Origin: Oscillospiraceae bacterium
GTDB lineage: Bacteria > Bacillota_A > Clostridia > Oscillospirales > Ruminococcaceae
Assembly (NCBI GenBank): GCA_017523995.1
Contig: JAFWUX010000015.1
Location: forward strand, 1-11,372
DNA length: 11,372 nt
Direction: 5' to 3'
Within the stretch, counting starts at the first letter, position 1, and each line of letters begins with the position of its first letter. Below the pieces are notes generated by a model that was not told where the DNA came from, ran no database searches, and was given only the letters and a program-made list of their open reading frames with translations. The translations under genes were made by a program, and so were the position numbers. Shown piece by piece: positions 6,095-11,372 of the stretch.

Positions 6095-7704
6095 AACTGT
6101 ATCTCCTTGATCGGTATCTGAATGCTTGTATGGAATCCCTCGTTCGCCACAGACATGAATCTGACTGTACCGCCCAGCTTTTCCGTCCGGGCACGGATGC
6201 CGCGCAGACCGTTGTGCTCCTCAATATTCTCACAGCCGTTGCCGTTGTCGAGAATATGCAGTTCGACGCGGTCCGGCAGGAATTTGAGAATGATGTCGAT
6301 CTTGTCCGCATTGGAATAGCGCATCGTATTTGTGACGGTCTCCCGGCAGTTATCGTACATTTCGCGGATACAGAACTGATACCGCTCATCTTCCTCGCCC
6401 TGCACGCAAAGTTCAGTTTCAATACCGCGGATCGCGGTCATGACAGATTGAACAGCCTGCGTAACAGATGACATGAACGCATGGTCCCGGAGATTATTGA
6501 TCGTACAGCGCAGCTGTGTGACACCGCTGCGGGACAGCCCGTCGATCTCGGTCAGCTTTTCGAGCATTCCGGATGTATCAAGCTGTTCCGCCTGCACATC
6601 TGACTGCAGCAGCCTTGCGAGTGCGCTGATCATCGTGAACGTGTGGCCTGCTGAATCATGCATTTCCTGTGCGATCCGGTTGCGTTCCTGTTCAAGACTG
6701 AGCTGTTTTTCCGCGATCATGTGTTCATGATATTCCGTGACATCGGTGACCGTGATGATGCGTGCAACGGTATTCCGGATGATATCCTTGCAGTCGGATT
6801 GCTTCAGACTGTAATAGGCATCTCCGCACCGGATCTCCGCGGACGAAAAATGTGCCGGAACATCCTGATCCGCGGCCGCAGAAACAGCATGGATGAATTG
6901 CTCCGCGTTTTCTGCTCCGTGCAGAAAAGTCAGGCCTTCCATATATTTGTTCTGATAGGAAATACGGTTATTTGCATCAAAGATGATCACGCCGCTGTCA
7001 ATATTGTCGATCGTATCCCGCATGGCGATTGTATTGATGTTCAGCAGACCGTATCTGCCGAGTGCAATGATGAGCAGCAGGCTGGAAAGTCCGAAGATAA
7101 AGGGCGTCAGCCGGAGCTGCGAGTGAAAGACGTTTGTAATCGAAAGCGTATTGACCACAAGCGGGATCGCTGCCGATAAGATCAGAAGCACTGACTGCTT
7201 GTTGATCCGCTCCTGTTTCCGCTTGTGCTTCAGCGCGATCAGAACAAAGCCGGAGATGATGCAGATGTAATAGATCAGCTGGAACATATAGAAAAGCGGG
7301 CCGTATTCGACTCTTCCTGCTTCAAATACAGAATAATACAGATGGTGCATTCCGTTGGTGGAAATTACCAGCATGGAAGCCAGCGAGATCAGCAGCGTCA
7401 GGTTGAGCGCCTCTCCTGTTTTCTGCGAGGTTTCGGCATATTCGGCGGTCAGCATCAGCCAGAGCGGACCGAAACAGCTGATGCCGGCATTTCCGATCAG
7501 ATAGCTGATCTGATACTGTGTCTGCGATTCCGAAAATAGGATGAGCAGCTCGGAAATGATCCAGAGCACAATGGAAGCCTGGCAGCAGATGAACAGCCGT
7601 GTCAGACGGTTCCGGTTTCCGCGGCTGAGCACCCATGTCAGGGAGCCGATCATGCCGCAGAGACCAAGCGTAAGCAGAACGGCCGATAGAATTGTCATGC
7701 CCAT
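6091..7704 (-). CDS. Sensor histidine kinase, 7TM N-terminus, HisKA_3 type
   Basis: This 537-residue membrane kinase partners the response regulator. Seven hydrophobic helices fill residues 4-217, as in the HisKA_7TM sensor domain. A PAS-like region (about 227-325, with SGVIIFDANNRISYQNKYM and VTDVTEYHE) follows, then a short coiled stretch. The H-box is ERNRIAQEMHDSAGHTFTMI with phospho-acceptor H349, as in NarX/DesK-type kinases. The HATPase_c domain has an N-box with N459 in RETVTNTMRYS, DNGNGC (486-491) and GLRGIRARTEKLGGTV (499-514). The signal probably arises in or at the membrane, which suits a neighbouring lipid operon, but this is inference. ATG 7704 has AAGGAGG 6 nt upstream; a second ATG two codons later is less well spaced. 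It overlaps the regulator gene by 4 bp. Confidence 0.92.
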   Translation of the reverse strand: MGMTILSAVLLTLGLCGMIGSLTWVLSRGNRNRLTRLFICCQASIVLWIISELLILFSESQTQYQISYLIGNAGISCFGPLWLMLTAEYAETSQKTGEALNLTLLISLASMLVISTNGMHHLYYSVFEAGRVEYGPLFYMFQLIYYICIISGFVLIALKHKRKQERINKQSVLLILSAAIPLVVNTLSITNVFHSQLRLTPFIFGLSSLLLIIALGRYGLLNINTIAMRDTIDNIDSGVIIFDANNRISYQNKYMEGLTFLHGAENAEQFIHAVSAAADQDVPAHFSSAEIRCGDAYYSLKQSDCKDIIRNTVARIITVTDVTEYHEHMIAEKQLSLEQERNRIAQEMHDSAGHTFTMISALARLLQSDVQAEQLDTSGMLEKLTEIDGLSRSGVTQLRCTINNLRDHAFMSSVTQAVQSVMTAIRGIETELCVQGEEDERYQFCIREMYDNCRETVTNTMRYSNADKIDIILKFLPDRVELHILDNGNGCENIEEHNGLRGIRARTEKLGGTVRFMSVANEGFHTSIQIPIKEIQL

Positions 7705-7778
7705 GACGCACCTCCTTCGGTACCGCTCCTGGGATAAAAGGCTGTGAGATTCAGAAATGAGCGGCAGCGTCTGTCGTA

Positions 7779-7807
7779 ATCATACCAGATAATGCCGGAA
7801 ATGTCAA
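7779..7807 (-). promoter_or_regulatory. Consensus sigma-A promoter of the kinase-regulator pair
   Basis: On the minus strand TTGACA (7802-7807) and TATGAT (7779-7784) are separated by 17 bp. The -35 box overlaps the stop codon of the antiporter gene (7804-7806). The two-component genes can therefore be expressed independently of the antiporter. No GACAAATGTC dyad lies upstream of it. Confidence 0.8.
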
Positions 7808-9135
7808 GAACTGCGTGATGACAGGCTTCGGCCGGCAGATATCCGGCCGAGCGGAGCATGCACGGAATCTGCATGGTTTTCGGGTATCTGATCGAAGATA
7901 TCCTTGTTTTTCTTCTGCTGATATCTGAGATAATAGCCGGCTGTCATGGAGGAGACCATTGTTGTCAGAATCAGAACCGTAAAGAATTCCAGAGAAATAA
8001 TATTCGCACCGTAGCTGACAGTCGCGAGCACGATGCCGGGGCCGCCTCTCGCATTCATGGTCACGGCAAAATTCATCCGCATATCTCCCGGGAGATCCGA
8101 AAACAGCAGCATAAGCCATGTGCCGGCGAATTCCAGCCCGAATGCAATGACGAAGAACAGGCAGAATCTTCCGAATGAGAAATCATGGATCACATTCAGC
8201 TGTATGCCGACCAGCGCAAAGTATACCGGAACAAAGAACGAGAATACGATTTCCTTGAGTGCGCCGATCGCCTTTTCTGCACGGACGTCTTTTCCGAAAA
8301 AAAACTTGATCAGATATCCCGCGATAAACGCAGCATACATGATATTGATGCCGATGACCGAGAATACGCCGCATACGGCAAGCAGAAGCACAAAGCATAC
8401 AGTATAGAAATACTTTGTGTTTCTGAATTTCCCGATTGCTTTGACCTTTTTGGATACGACCGTGATCAGAACAAATGCGCCCAGTGTGGAGAGCACAATC
8501 ATCAGCATCTGTCCGAGCCCGATTGTTCCGGAGACCGTGATCTTTGCTGCGATATTCAGAAGAATCCACAGGCACAGATCCTGAAAGGTCGCCACCGTCA
8601 GGACAGTGTCTGCGAATTTGGTATGCATGATGCCCATATCAAAGAAGATTTTGGATATGACAGGGATGGAGGTGATCGCAACGCCGATGCAGAATACGAG
8701 TGAAAAAGAAAGCCCGTTCCCGGCAGAACCGATAAAGCTGCTTCTGAATAATGGAATGAACGGGATCGAGGCCAGCATCGGAAGTACGGTCGCGCCGATG
8801 AATACAAGGGATACTGTCCTGGCGTTCTGCTTCCCGAACCGGATTTCCGTGTTATATCCGGAAAGAAACATCAGGAAGACCAGTCCCAGCTGATAGAAGA
8901 TGTTGAGCACCTGCCCCTGTTCGGGATATGCAAAGAACACGCGATTCATCGTTTCCGGCAGCAGGATAAACAGACAGCTGCCGCCCAGAATCATTCCGCC
9001 GAGGATCTCGCCGACTACCCGCGGTCCCTTCAGTTTTTCCAGCAGCGTTCCGAACACATGCGCAAACAGCAGCAGCAGCGCCAGTGCGATGAATGTTGCG
9101 CAGATCTGATGATCCGATAATGTCAGCAGTTTCAT
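7804..9135 (-). CDS. Cation:proton antiporter, CPA2/Kef-type
   Basis: This polytopic membrane transporter (443 residues from ATG 9135) has about 12 hydrophobic segments over residues 10-405 and no Kef-type nucleotide-binding domain. It shows GPRVVGEILGGMILGG (37-52), typical of the Na+/H+ exchanger domain, FLSGYNTEI in the helix where CPA2 proteins have F.aGle, TSIPVISKIFFDMG (155-168), TVATFQD (179-185) and MNARGGPGIVLATVSYG (360-376). Where many family members carry paired acids (ND or DD), this protein has QD, as in likely electroneutral CPA2 exchangers. The hydrophilic tail after about residue 405 is short and Ser/Arg-rich. I chose ATG 9135 because GGAGTG is correctly spaced; ATGs at 9141 and 9159 are in frame but poorly placed. 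A role in Na+/K+ or pH homeostasis is inferred from the family. A GC-rich 8-bp hairpin (7828-7850) lies in its last codons. Confidence 0.88.
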   Translation of the reverse strand: MKLLTLSDHQICATFIALALLLLFAHVFGTLLEKLKGPRVVGEILGGMILGGSCLFILLPETMNRVFFAYPEQGQVLNIFYQLGLVFLMFLSGYNTEIRFGKQNARTVSLVFIGATVLPMLASIPFIPLFRSSFIGSAGNGLSFSLVFCIGVAITSIPVISKIFFDMGIMHTKFADTVLTVATFQDLCLWILLNIAAKITVSGTIGLGQMLMIVLSTLGAFVLITVVSKKVKAIGKFRNTKYFYTVCFVLLLAVCGVFSVIGINIMYAAFIAGYLIKFFFGKDVRAEKAIGALKEIVFSFFVPVYFALVGIQLNVIHDFSFGRFCLFFVIAFGLEFAGTWLMLLFSDLPGDMRMNFAVTMNARGGPGIVLATVSYGANIISLEFFTVLILTTMVSSMTAGYYLRYQQKKNKDIFDQIPENHADSVHAPLGRISAGRSLSSRSS

Positions 9136-9207
9136 ATACATCACTCCGATCTTTTCCATGATTGATGAATGCAGTATGACTGTACAGAGTTATCAGTCTC
9201 TGTAATC

Positions 9208-9236
9208 ATCTTATCACAGCGGATGATGCCGCACAA
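9208..9236 (-). promoter_or_regulatory. Predicted weak promoter of the antiporter gene
   Basis: On the minus strand TTGTGC (9231-9236) and TAAGAT (9208-9213) are separated by 17 bp, about 73 nt before the chosen start. Both boxes are imperfect (3/6 and 4/6). The call is supported mainly by its alignment with the lipid-operon promoter: both have GCATCTT running into the -35 and the same dyad 24 nt further upstream. Confidence 0.5.
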
Positions 9237-9258
9237 GATGCAAAATGTAATGGAATGC

Positions 9259-9272
9259 GTGACATTTGTCAC
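9259..9272 (-). promoter_or_regulatory. Perfect 14-bp dyad upstream of the antiporter promoter
   Basis: GTGACATTTGTCAC is a perfect inverted repeat (GTGACA/TGTCAC arms around TT). It lies 24 nt upstream of the predicted -35, measured from the GACAAATGTC core. The same core precedes the lipid operon at 5393-5402. Because IS21-type debris begins just to its right, it could instead be an insertion-sequence terminus; its copy at 5393 argues for an operator. Confidence 0.5.
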
Positions 9273-9310
9273 TTTCAATGAGCCAGTTTTGATAAAATAA
9301 TATTGAGCCA

Positions 9311-9481
9311 CTAGCTGCTGACGGTCGCATCAAAGCGATAAGAGGATGAGCAGTTCATGTTGAGAACAAAAGACCTGAATGTCACCCTGTCTATGAGCGC
9401 AGCCAGCATCATTTCGTTGTCAAAAAGCTGTGTCCATTCTGAGAACTCCAGGTTGACACCAGAGAGGAAGACGCGGAACAT
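9311..9481 (-). pseudogene. IstB-like ATP-binding protein (IS21 family), C-terminal fragment
   Basis: A 56-codon minus-strand frame reads NLEFSEWTQLFDNEMMLAAL, then IDRVTFRSFVLNMNC, SSSYRF and a stop. This matches the end of IstB, the AAA+ helper of IS21 transposases, whose C-terminus has the pattern NL.FseW...F.D..m.aAliDRl.h.s....m.g.SYR. The first nine residues (MFRVFLSGV) do not continue as IstB, and the frame is cut at the IS66-like end at 9481-9492. About three quarters of istB and all of istA are absent. It is a relic with no function expected. Confidence 0.75.
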
Positions 9482-9492
9482 TTTACGCTTAC
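9481..9492 (-). repeat. IS66-like end abutting the IstB fragment
   Basis: The 12-mer ttttacgcttac (GTAAGCGTAAAA on the minus strand) is identical to the IS66 end at 501-512 and sits exactly where IstB similarity breaks. This fits an old IS66 insertion into an IS21 element followed by deletion. A 12-mer shared within 11 kb can occur by chance; its position and its IS66-like form are the reasons to list it. Confidence 0.4.
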
Positions 9493-10052
9493 GTTATGAA
9501 CAGTATACAGGCCGGCTGACAGCGTATCAGCCGCATAGCACTAAGCTCCCAAACCGCTGATCGGGCGGAGGCTCCGACAACTCATTGCCGGAGAAGTATC
9601 ATGATCGCCTGCGTTTCATCGCCTCCGGATGCTGCTCCGGTCTCGAACCGACATATTGATCGCTCGCGTGCAGATGCACGGTCATCGCGTATGGATTCTG
9701 TGGCTGCCGGGTTTCATCCCGGCCGCAGGCTGAAAGTTGCCTGTATGTTGATATTCAGTTGTCAAGGTGCGGTGGGAGTTCTAATTTGCCCCTTCACTAT
9801 TTATGGTGTTTCAGAGGTGATTTTTCACCCCCCTTTTCGGATTTTTCTCATCTTTGAACAATCCGGCGGAAAGAGGGTGTAACTCGATTTGTCATAAGCG
9901 CATGACATTTTTTCTTTCCGCTCCGCAGCCGTGAGGTTATCATATCATATTTTACAGGCTGAGAGGGAGGACTTTAAAAGTCCGGGGTAACGCAGAAAAA
10001 AAGTGATGTCTGTAGATATGCACAAGCATCGCACAAAAAGAGCAGATCGGAA
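9493..10052. other. Intergenic stretch without a recognisable gene; hairpin-rich, mobile-element debris
   Basis: I see no convincing coding sequence here; short open frames show no family similarity and lack ribosome binding sites. Several hairpins are evident: CCGGA/TCCGG (9624-9639), CGTGCA-GA-TGCACG (9666-9679), GCCGGG/CCCGGC (9706-9723), GGTGA/TCACC (9816-9829) and the near-palindrome GGACTTTAAAAGTCC (9969-9983). TTTGTCA (9889-9895) and TGACATTT (9903-9910) form a loose inverted pair resembling the half-sites of the dyad at 9259. TTTGCCCCTT (near 9785) recalls motifs at IS21-family ends. It could be insertion-sequence wreckage or hold a structured RNA; neither can be decided here. Confidence 0.4.
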
Positions 10053-10081
10053 TTGCTTTTATCATCGGTTTATGTTATGAT
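10053..10081 (+). promoter_or_regulatory. Sigma-A-type promoter of the YqxD-family gene
   Basis: TTGCTT (10053-10058) and TATGAT (10076-10081) are separated by 17 bp and end 33 nt before the start codon. Confidence 0.65.
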
Positions 10082-10114
10082 AATAGTAAAGCGAAGTTCA
10101 AGCGGAGGCGGAAT

Positions 10115-10558
10115 ATGAAAATATTGATTGACGCGGACGGTTGTCCGGTAACCGGCATCGCTGTCCGGATTGCAAAGCAGCACGGAATCGGCTGCACGAT
10201 CATCTGCGATACCGCACATCGAATCGAACATGACGGCGCAGAGACAATTATCGTGGATAAAGGAGCCGACAGCGCAGATTACCGGCTTGTGAATCTGGTT
10301 CATGCCGGTGATTTGGTTATCACGCAGGATTACGGGCTTGCGGCAATGTGCCTGAGCCGGAATGCGCGTGTGCTGAATCAGGACGGCAAGGAGTATACTG
10401 CGGAGAACATTTCCGGATTACTGGAATTCCGTGCCGCATCCGCAAAATATCGTCGCGCTGGTGGACGAATGAAAGGTCCGGCTAAACGGACACCGCAGCA
10501 GAATCAAAACTTTGAAGCAGCGCTGCTTGCAATCATTGAACTTGAAAGGACGCCCTGA
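10115..10558 (+). CDS. YqxD/YaiI family protein (UPF0178, DUF188)
   Basis: This 147-residue protein has the family's N-terminal signature MKILIDADGCPV, followed by VDKGADSADYRLVNLVHAGD (about 48-67), LVITQDYGLAA (68-78) and the C-terminal GGRMKGPAKRT. The conserved acidic residues in DADGCP, DSADY and TQDYGLA form a PIN/NYN-like pocket, so a metal-dependent nuclease role is suspected for the family but is not established. Length is normal (about 145-155). ATG 10115 has GGAGG 6 nt upstream. It is a single-gene transcript: its own promoter precedes it, and a terminator overlaps its 3' end so that the TGA lies in the hairpin loop. It is unrelated in function to the minus-strand genes. Confidence 0.92.
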   Translation: MKILIDADGCPVTGIAVRIAKQHGIGCTIICDTAHRIEHDGAETIIVDKGADSADYRLVNLVHAGDLVITQDYGLAAMCLSRNARVLNQDGKEYTAENISGLLEFRAASAKYRRAGGRMKGPAKRTPQQNQNFEAALLAIIELERTP

Positions 10559-10576
10559 ATCGGGGCGTCCTTTATT
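10545..10576 (+). terminator. Rho-independent terminator containing the YqxD stop codon
   Basis: An 11-bp stem, AAAGGACGCCC (10545-10555) paired with GGGCGTCCTTT (10563-10573), has the 7-nt loop TGAATCG. The run of T at its 3' side is short (CCTTTATT). The TGA stop is the first three loop bases, so the upstream arm is coding sequence. Confidence 0.85.
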
Positions 10577-10609
10577 CATCGGAGAAGCTAAAAAATATAT
10601 GCGCAGTTG

Positions 10610-10638
10610 TTGACGAATTGTGCATAATGTGGTATAAT
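10610..10638 (+). promoter_or_regulatory. Strong sigma-A promoter of hsdM
   Basis: TTGACG (10610-10615) and TATAAT (10633-10638) have a 17-bp spacer, the best promoter match in the window. The start codon is 48 nt downstream. Confidence 0.85.
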
Positions 10639-10686
10639 ATAATAAATATACACCTACCCCAAATTACACGAACAGGAGTGCAAATT

Positions 10687-11372
10687 ATGGCTGAAAAGAA
10701 CACCGCAAACATCGGTTTTGAGAAGCAGATCTGGGACGCTGCCTGCGTTCTCTGGGGACATATTCCCGCTGCGGAGTACAGAAAAGTGATCGTGGGACTG
10801 ATCTTCCTGCGCTATATCTCCAGCGCGTTTGAGAAGCGCTACAATGAACTGGTTGCCGAGGGTGACGGCTTTGAGGATGAGAAGGATGCCTACCTCATGG
10901 AAAACATCTTTTTTGTGCCGGAGGAAGCACGCTGGGCGACGATCTCCGCGGCAGCACATAAACCGGAGATCGGCACGGTGATTGACAACGCACTGCGCGC
11001 GATTGAGAATGAAAACAGCAGCCTGAAAAATGTGCTGCCGAAGAACTATGCAAGCCCTGATCTCGATCAGCGCGTGCTGGGCGATGTGGTCGATGTGTTC
11101 ACGAATATGGACATGAGCGATACCGAGGGCAGCAAGGACCTGCTCGGCCGCACATACGAATACTGCATCGCACAGTTTGCAGCACACGAAGGCGTAAAGG
11201 GCGGAGAATTCTATACGCCGGCAAGCGTTGTCCGGACGATCGTTGAGATACTCAAGCCGTTCGAGAATTGCCGTGTATATGATCCCTGCTGCGGCAGCGG
11301 CGGAATGTTCGTGCAGAGTGCGGCGTTCATTGAAGCGCATCAGGGCAACCGCAACCGCATTTCCGTATACGG
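10687..11372 (+). CDS. hsdM: Type I restriction-modification system DNA methyltransferase subunit M (partial, 5' part)
   Basis: The first 228 codons of an adenine-N6 methyltransferase of a type I restriction-modification system are present; the gene runs off the right edge. The N-terminal HsdM_N helical domain (about 8-150) contains FEKQIWDAACVLWGHIPAAE, YRKVIVGLIFLRYIS and SSLKNVLPKNYA. The methyltransferase fold begins with LLGRTYEYCIAQFA and GGEFYTPASVVRTIVEIL. The SAM-binding motif I is VYDPCCGSGGMF, with D199. The catalytic NPPF/Y motif lies beyond the window. ATG 10687 has AGGAG 8 nt upstream and a consensus promoter. Being first behind this promoter, it probably leads an hsdM-hsdS-hsdR operon; those partners are not visible. 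HsdM with HsdS methylates the recognition site and protects it from HsdR cleavage. Confidence 0.95.
   Translation, partial: MAEKNTANIGFEKQIWDAACVLWGHIPAAEYRKVIVGLIFLRYISSAFEKRYNELVAEGDGFEDEKDAYLMENIFFVPEEARWATISAAAHKPEIGTVIDNALRAIENENSSLKNVLPKNYASPDLDQRVLGDVVDVFTNMDMSDTEGSKDLLGRTYEYCIAQFAAHEGVKGGEFYTPASVVRTIVEILKPFENCRVYDPCCGSGGMFVQSAAFIEAHQGNRNRISVY

Noticed and set aside
9357..9560. 67-codon plus-strand open frame
   Set aside because: Its first two thirds are antisense to the recognisable IstB fragment, which has clear protein similarity on the other strand.
9630..9660. tRNA T-arm-like GGTTCGAGACC on the minus strand
   Set aside because: No matching acceptor stem, D-arm or anticodon arm can be built around it.
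9601..9882. 93-codon plus-strand open frame
   Set aside because: No ribosome binding site, no recognisable family, composition changes along its length, and it spans several hairpins and repeat-like motifs.
9918..9940. CCGCAGCCGTGAGG resembling part of a cobalamin riboswitch
   Set aside because: The rest of the B12-box architecture is missing and no B12-related gene is nearby.
9955..9995. Possible TPP riboswitch from CTGAGAGGG
   Set aside because: The remaining conserved THI-box elements (the ACCTGA block and the closing arms) are absent, and no thiamine gene follows.
10654..11340. 228-codon minus-strand open frame
   Set aside because: It is antisense to hsdM, which has a strong promoter, a ribosome binding site and conserved motifs on the plus strand.

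Overview
The window looks like a chromosomal accessory region from a Gram-positive gut-type Clostridium relative, probably of the Ruminococcus/Oscillospiraceae kind. The base composition is moderate. Strong AGGAGG-like ribosome binding sites and consensus sigma-A promoters with 16-17 bp spacers are present. The gene families (7TM sensor kinase, YqxD, HsdM) fit that group. This assignment is inference from style and gene content, not from a marker gene.

Layout: (1) 1-512, an internally deleted IS66-family element (minus strand) lying just downstream of the main operon. (2) 563-5304, a tight minus-strand operon transcribed right to left: diacylglycerol kinase-type membrane kinase, CDP-archaeol synthase (CarS)-like cytidylyltransferase, UbiA-type prenyltransferase, a PEP-synthase/rifampin-phosphotransferase-like enzyme broken in two, and a GNAT-superfamily protein. 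It has its own promoter (5341-5368). (3) 5411-7807, a terminator, then a NarL-type response regulator and its 7TM histidine kinase, sharing one consensus promoter. (4) 7804-9135, a CPA2/Kef-type cation:proton antiporter. (5) About 9260-10050, a mobile-element graveyard with no intact gene: a 56-codon IstB (IS21) tail, an IS66-like end and a hairpin-rich stretch. (6) Plus strand: a YqxD/YaiI (UPF0178) gene with its own promoter and terminator, then the 5' part of a type I restriction-modification hsdM running off the right edge.

The operon pairs a lipid kinase, a lipid cytidylyltransferase and a prenyltransferase, the same enzyme logic as archaeal ether-lipid or other polyprenyl-lipid activation. 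It also carries a phosphotransfer enzyme and an acyltransferase-like protein. I suggest it makes or remodels a membrane isoprenoid/glycerolipid; the substrate cannot be read from the sequence. In this genome the phosphotransferase gene appears to have lost a large internal segment, so the pathway may be decaying.

The most interesting non-coding signal is a shared promoter architecture. The dyad GACAAATGTC sits the same distance (24 nt) upstream of the predicted -35 box of both the lipid operon and the antiporter, and the sequence between dyad and -35 is similar in the two. The kinase/regulator promoter lacks it. This suggests one regulator, possibly the local response regulator, co-controls the lipid operon and the antiporter.
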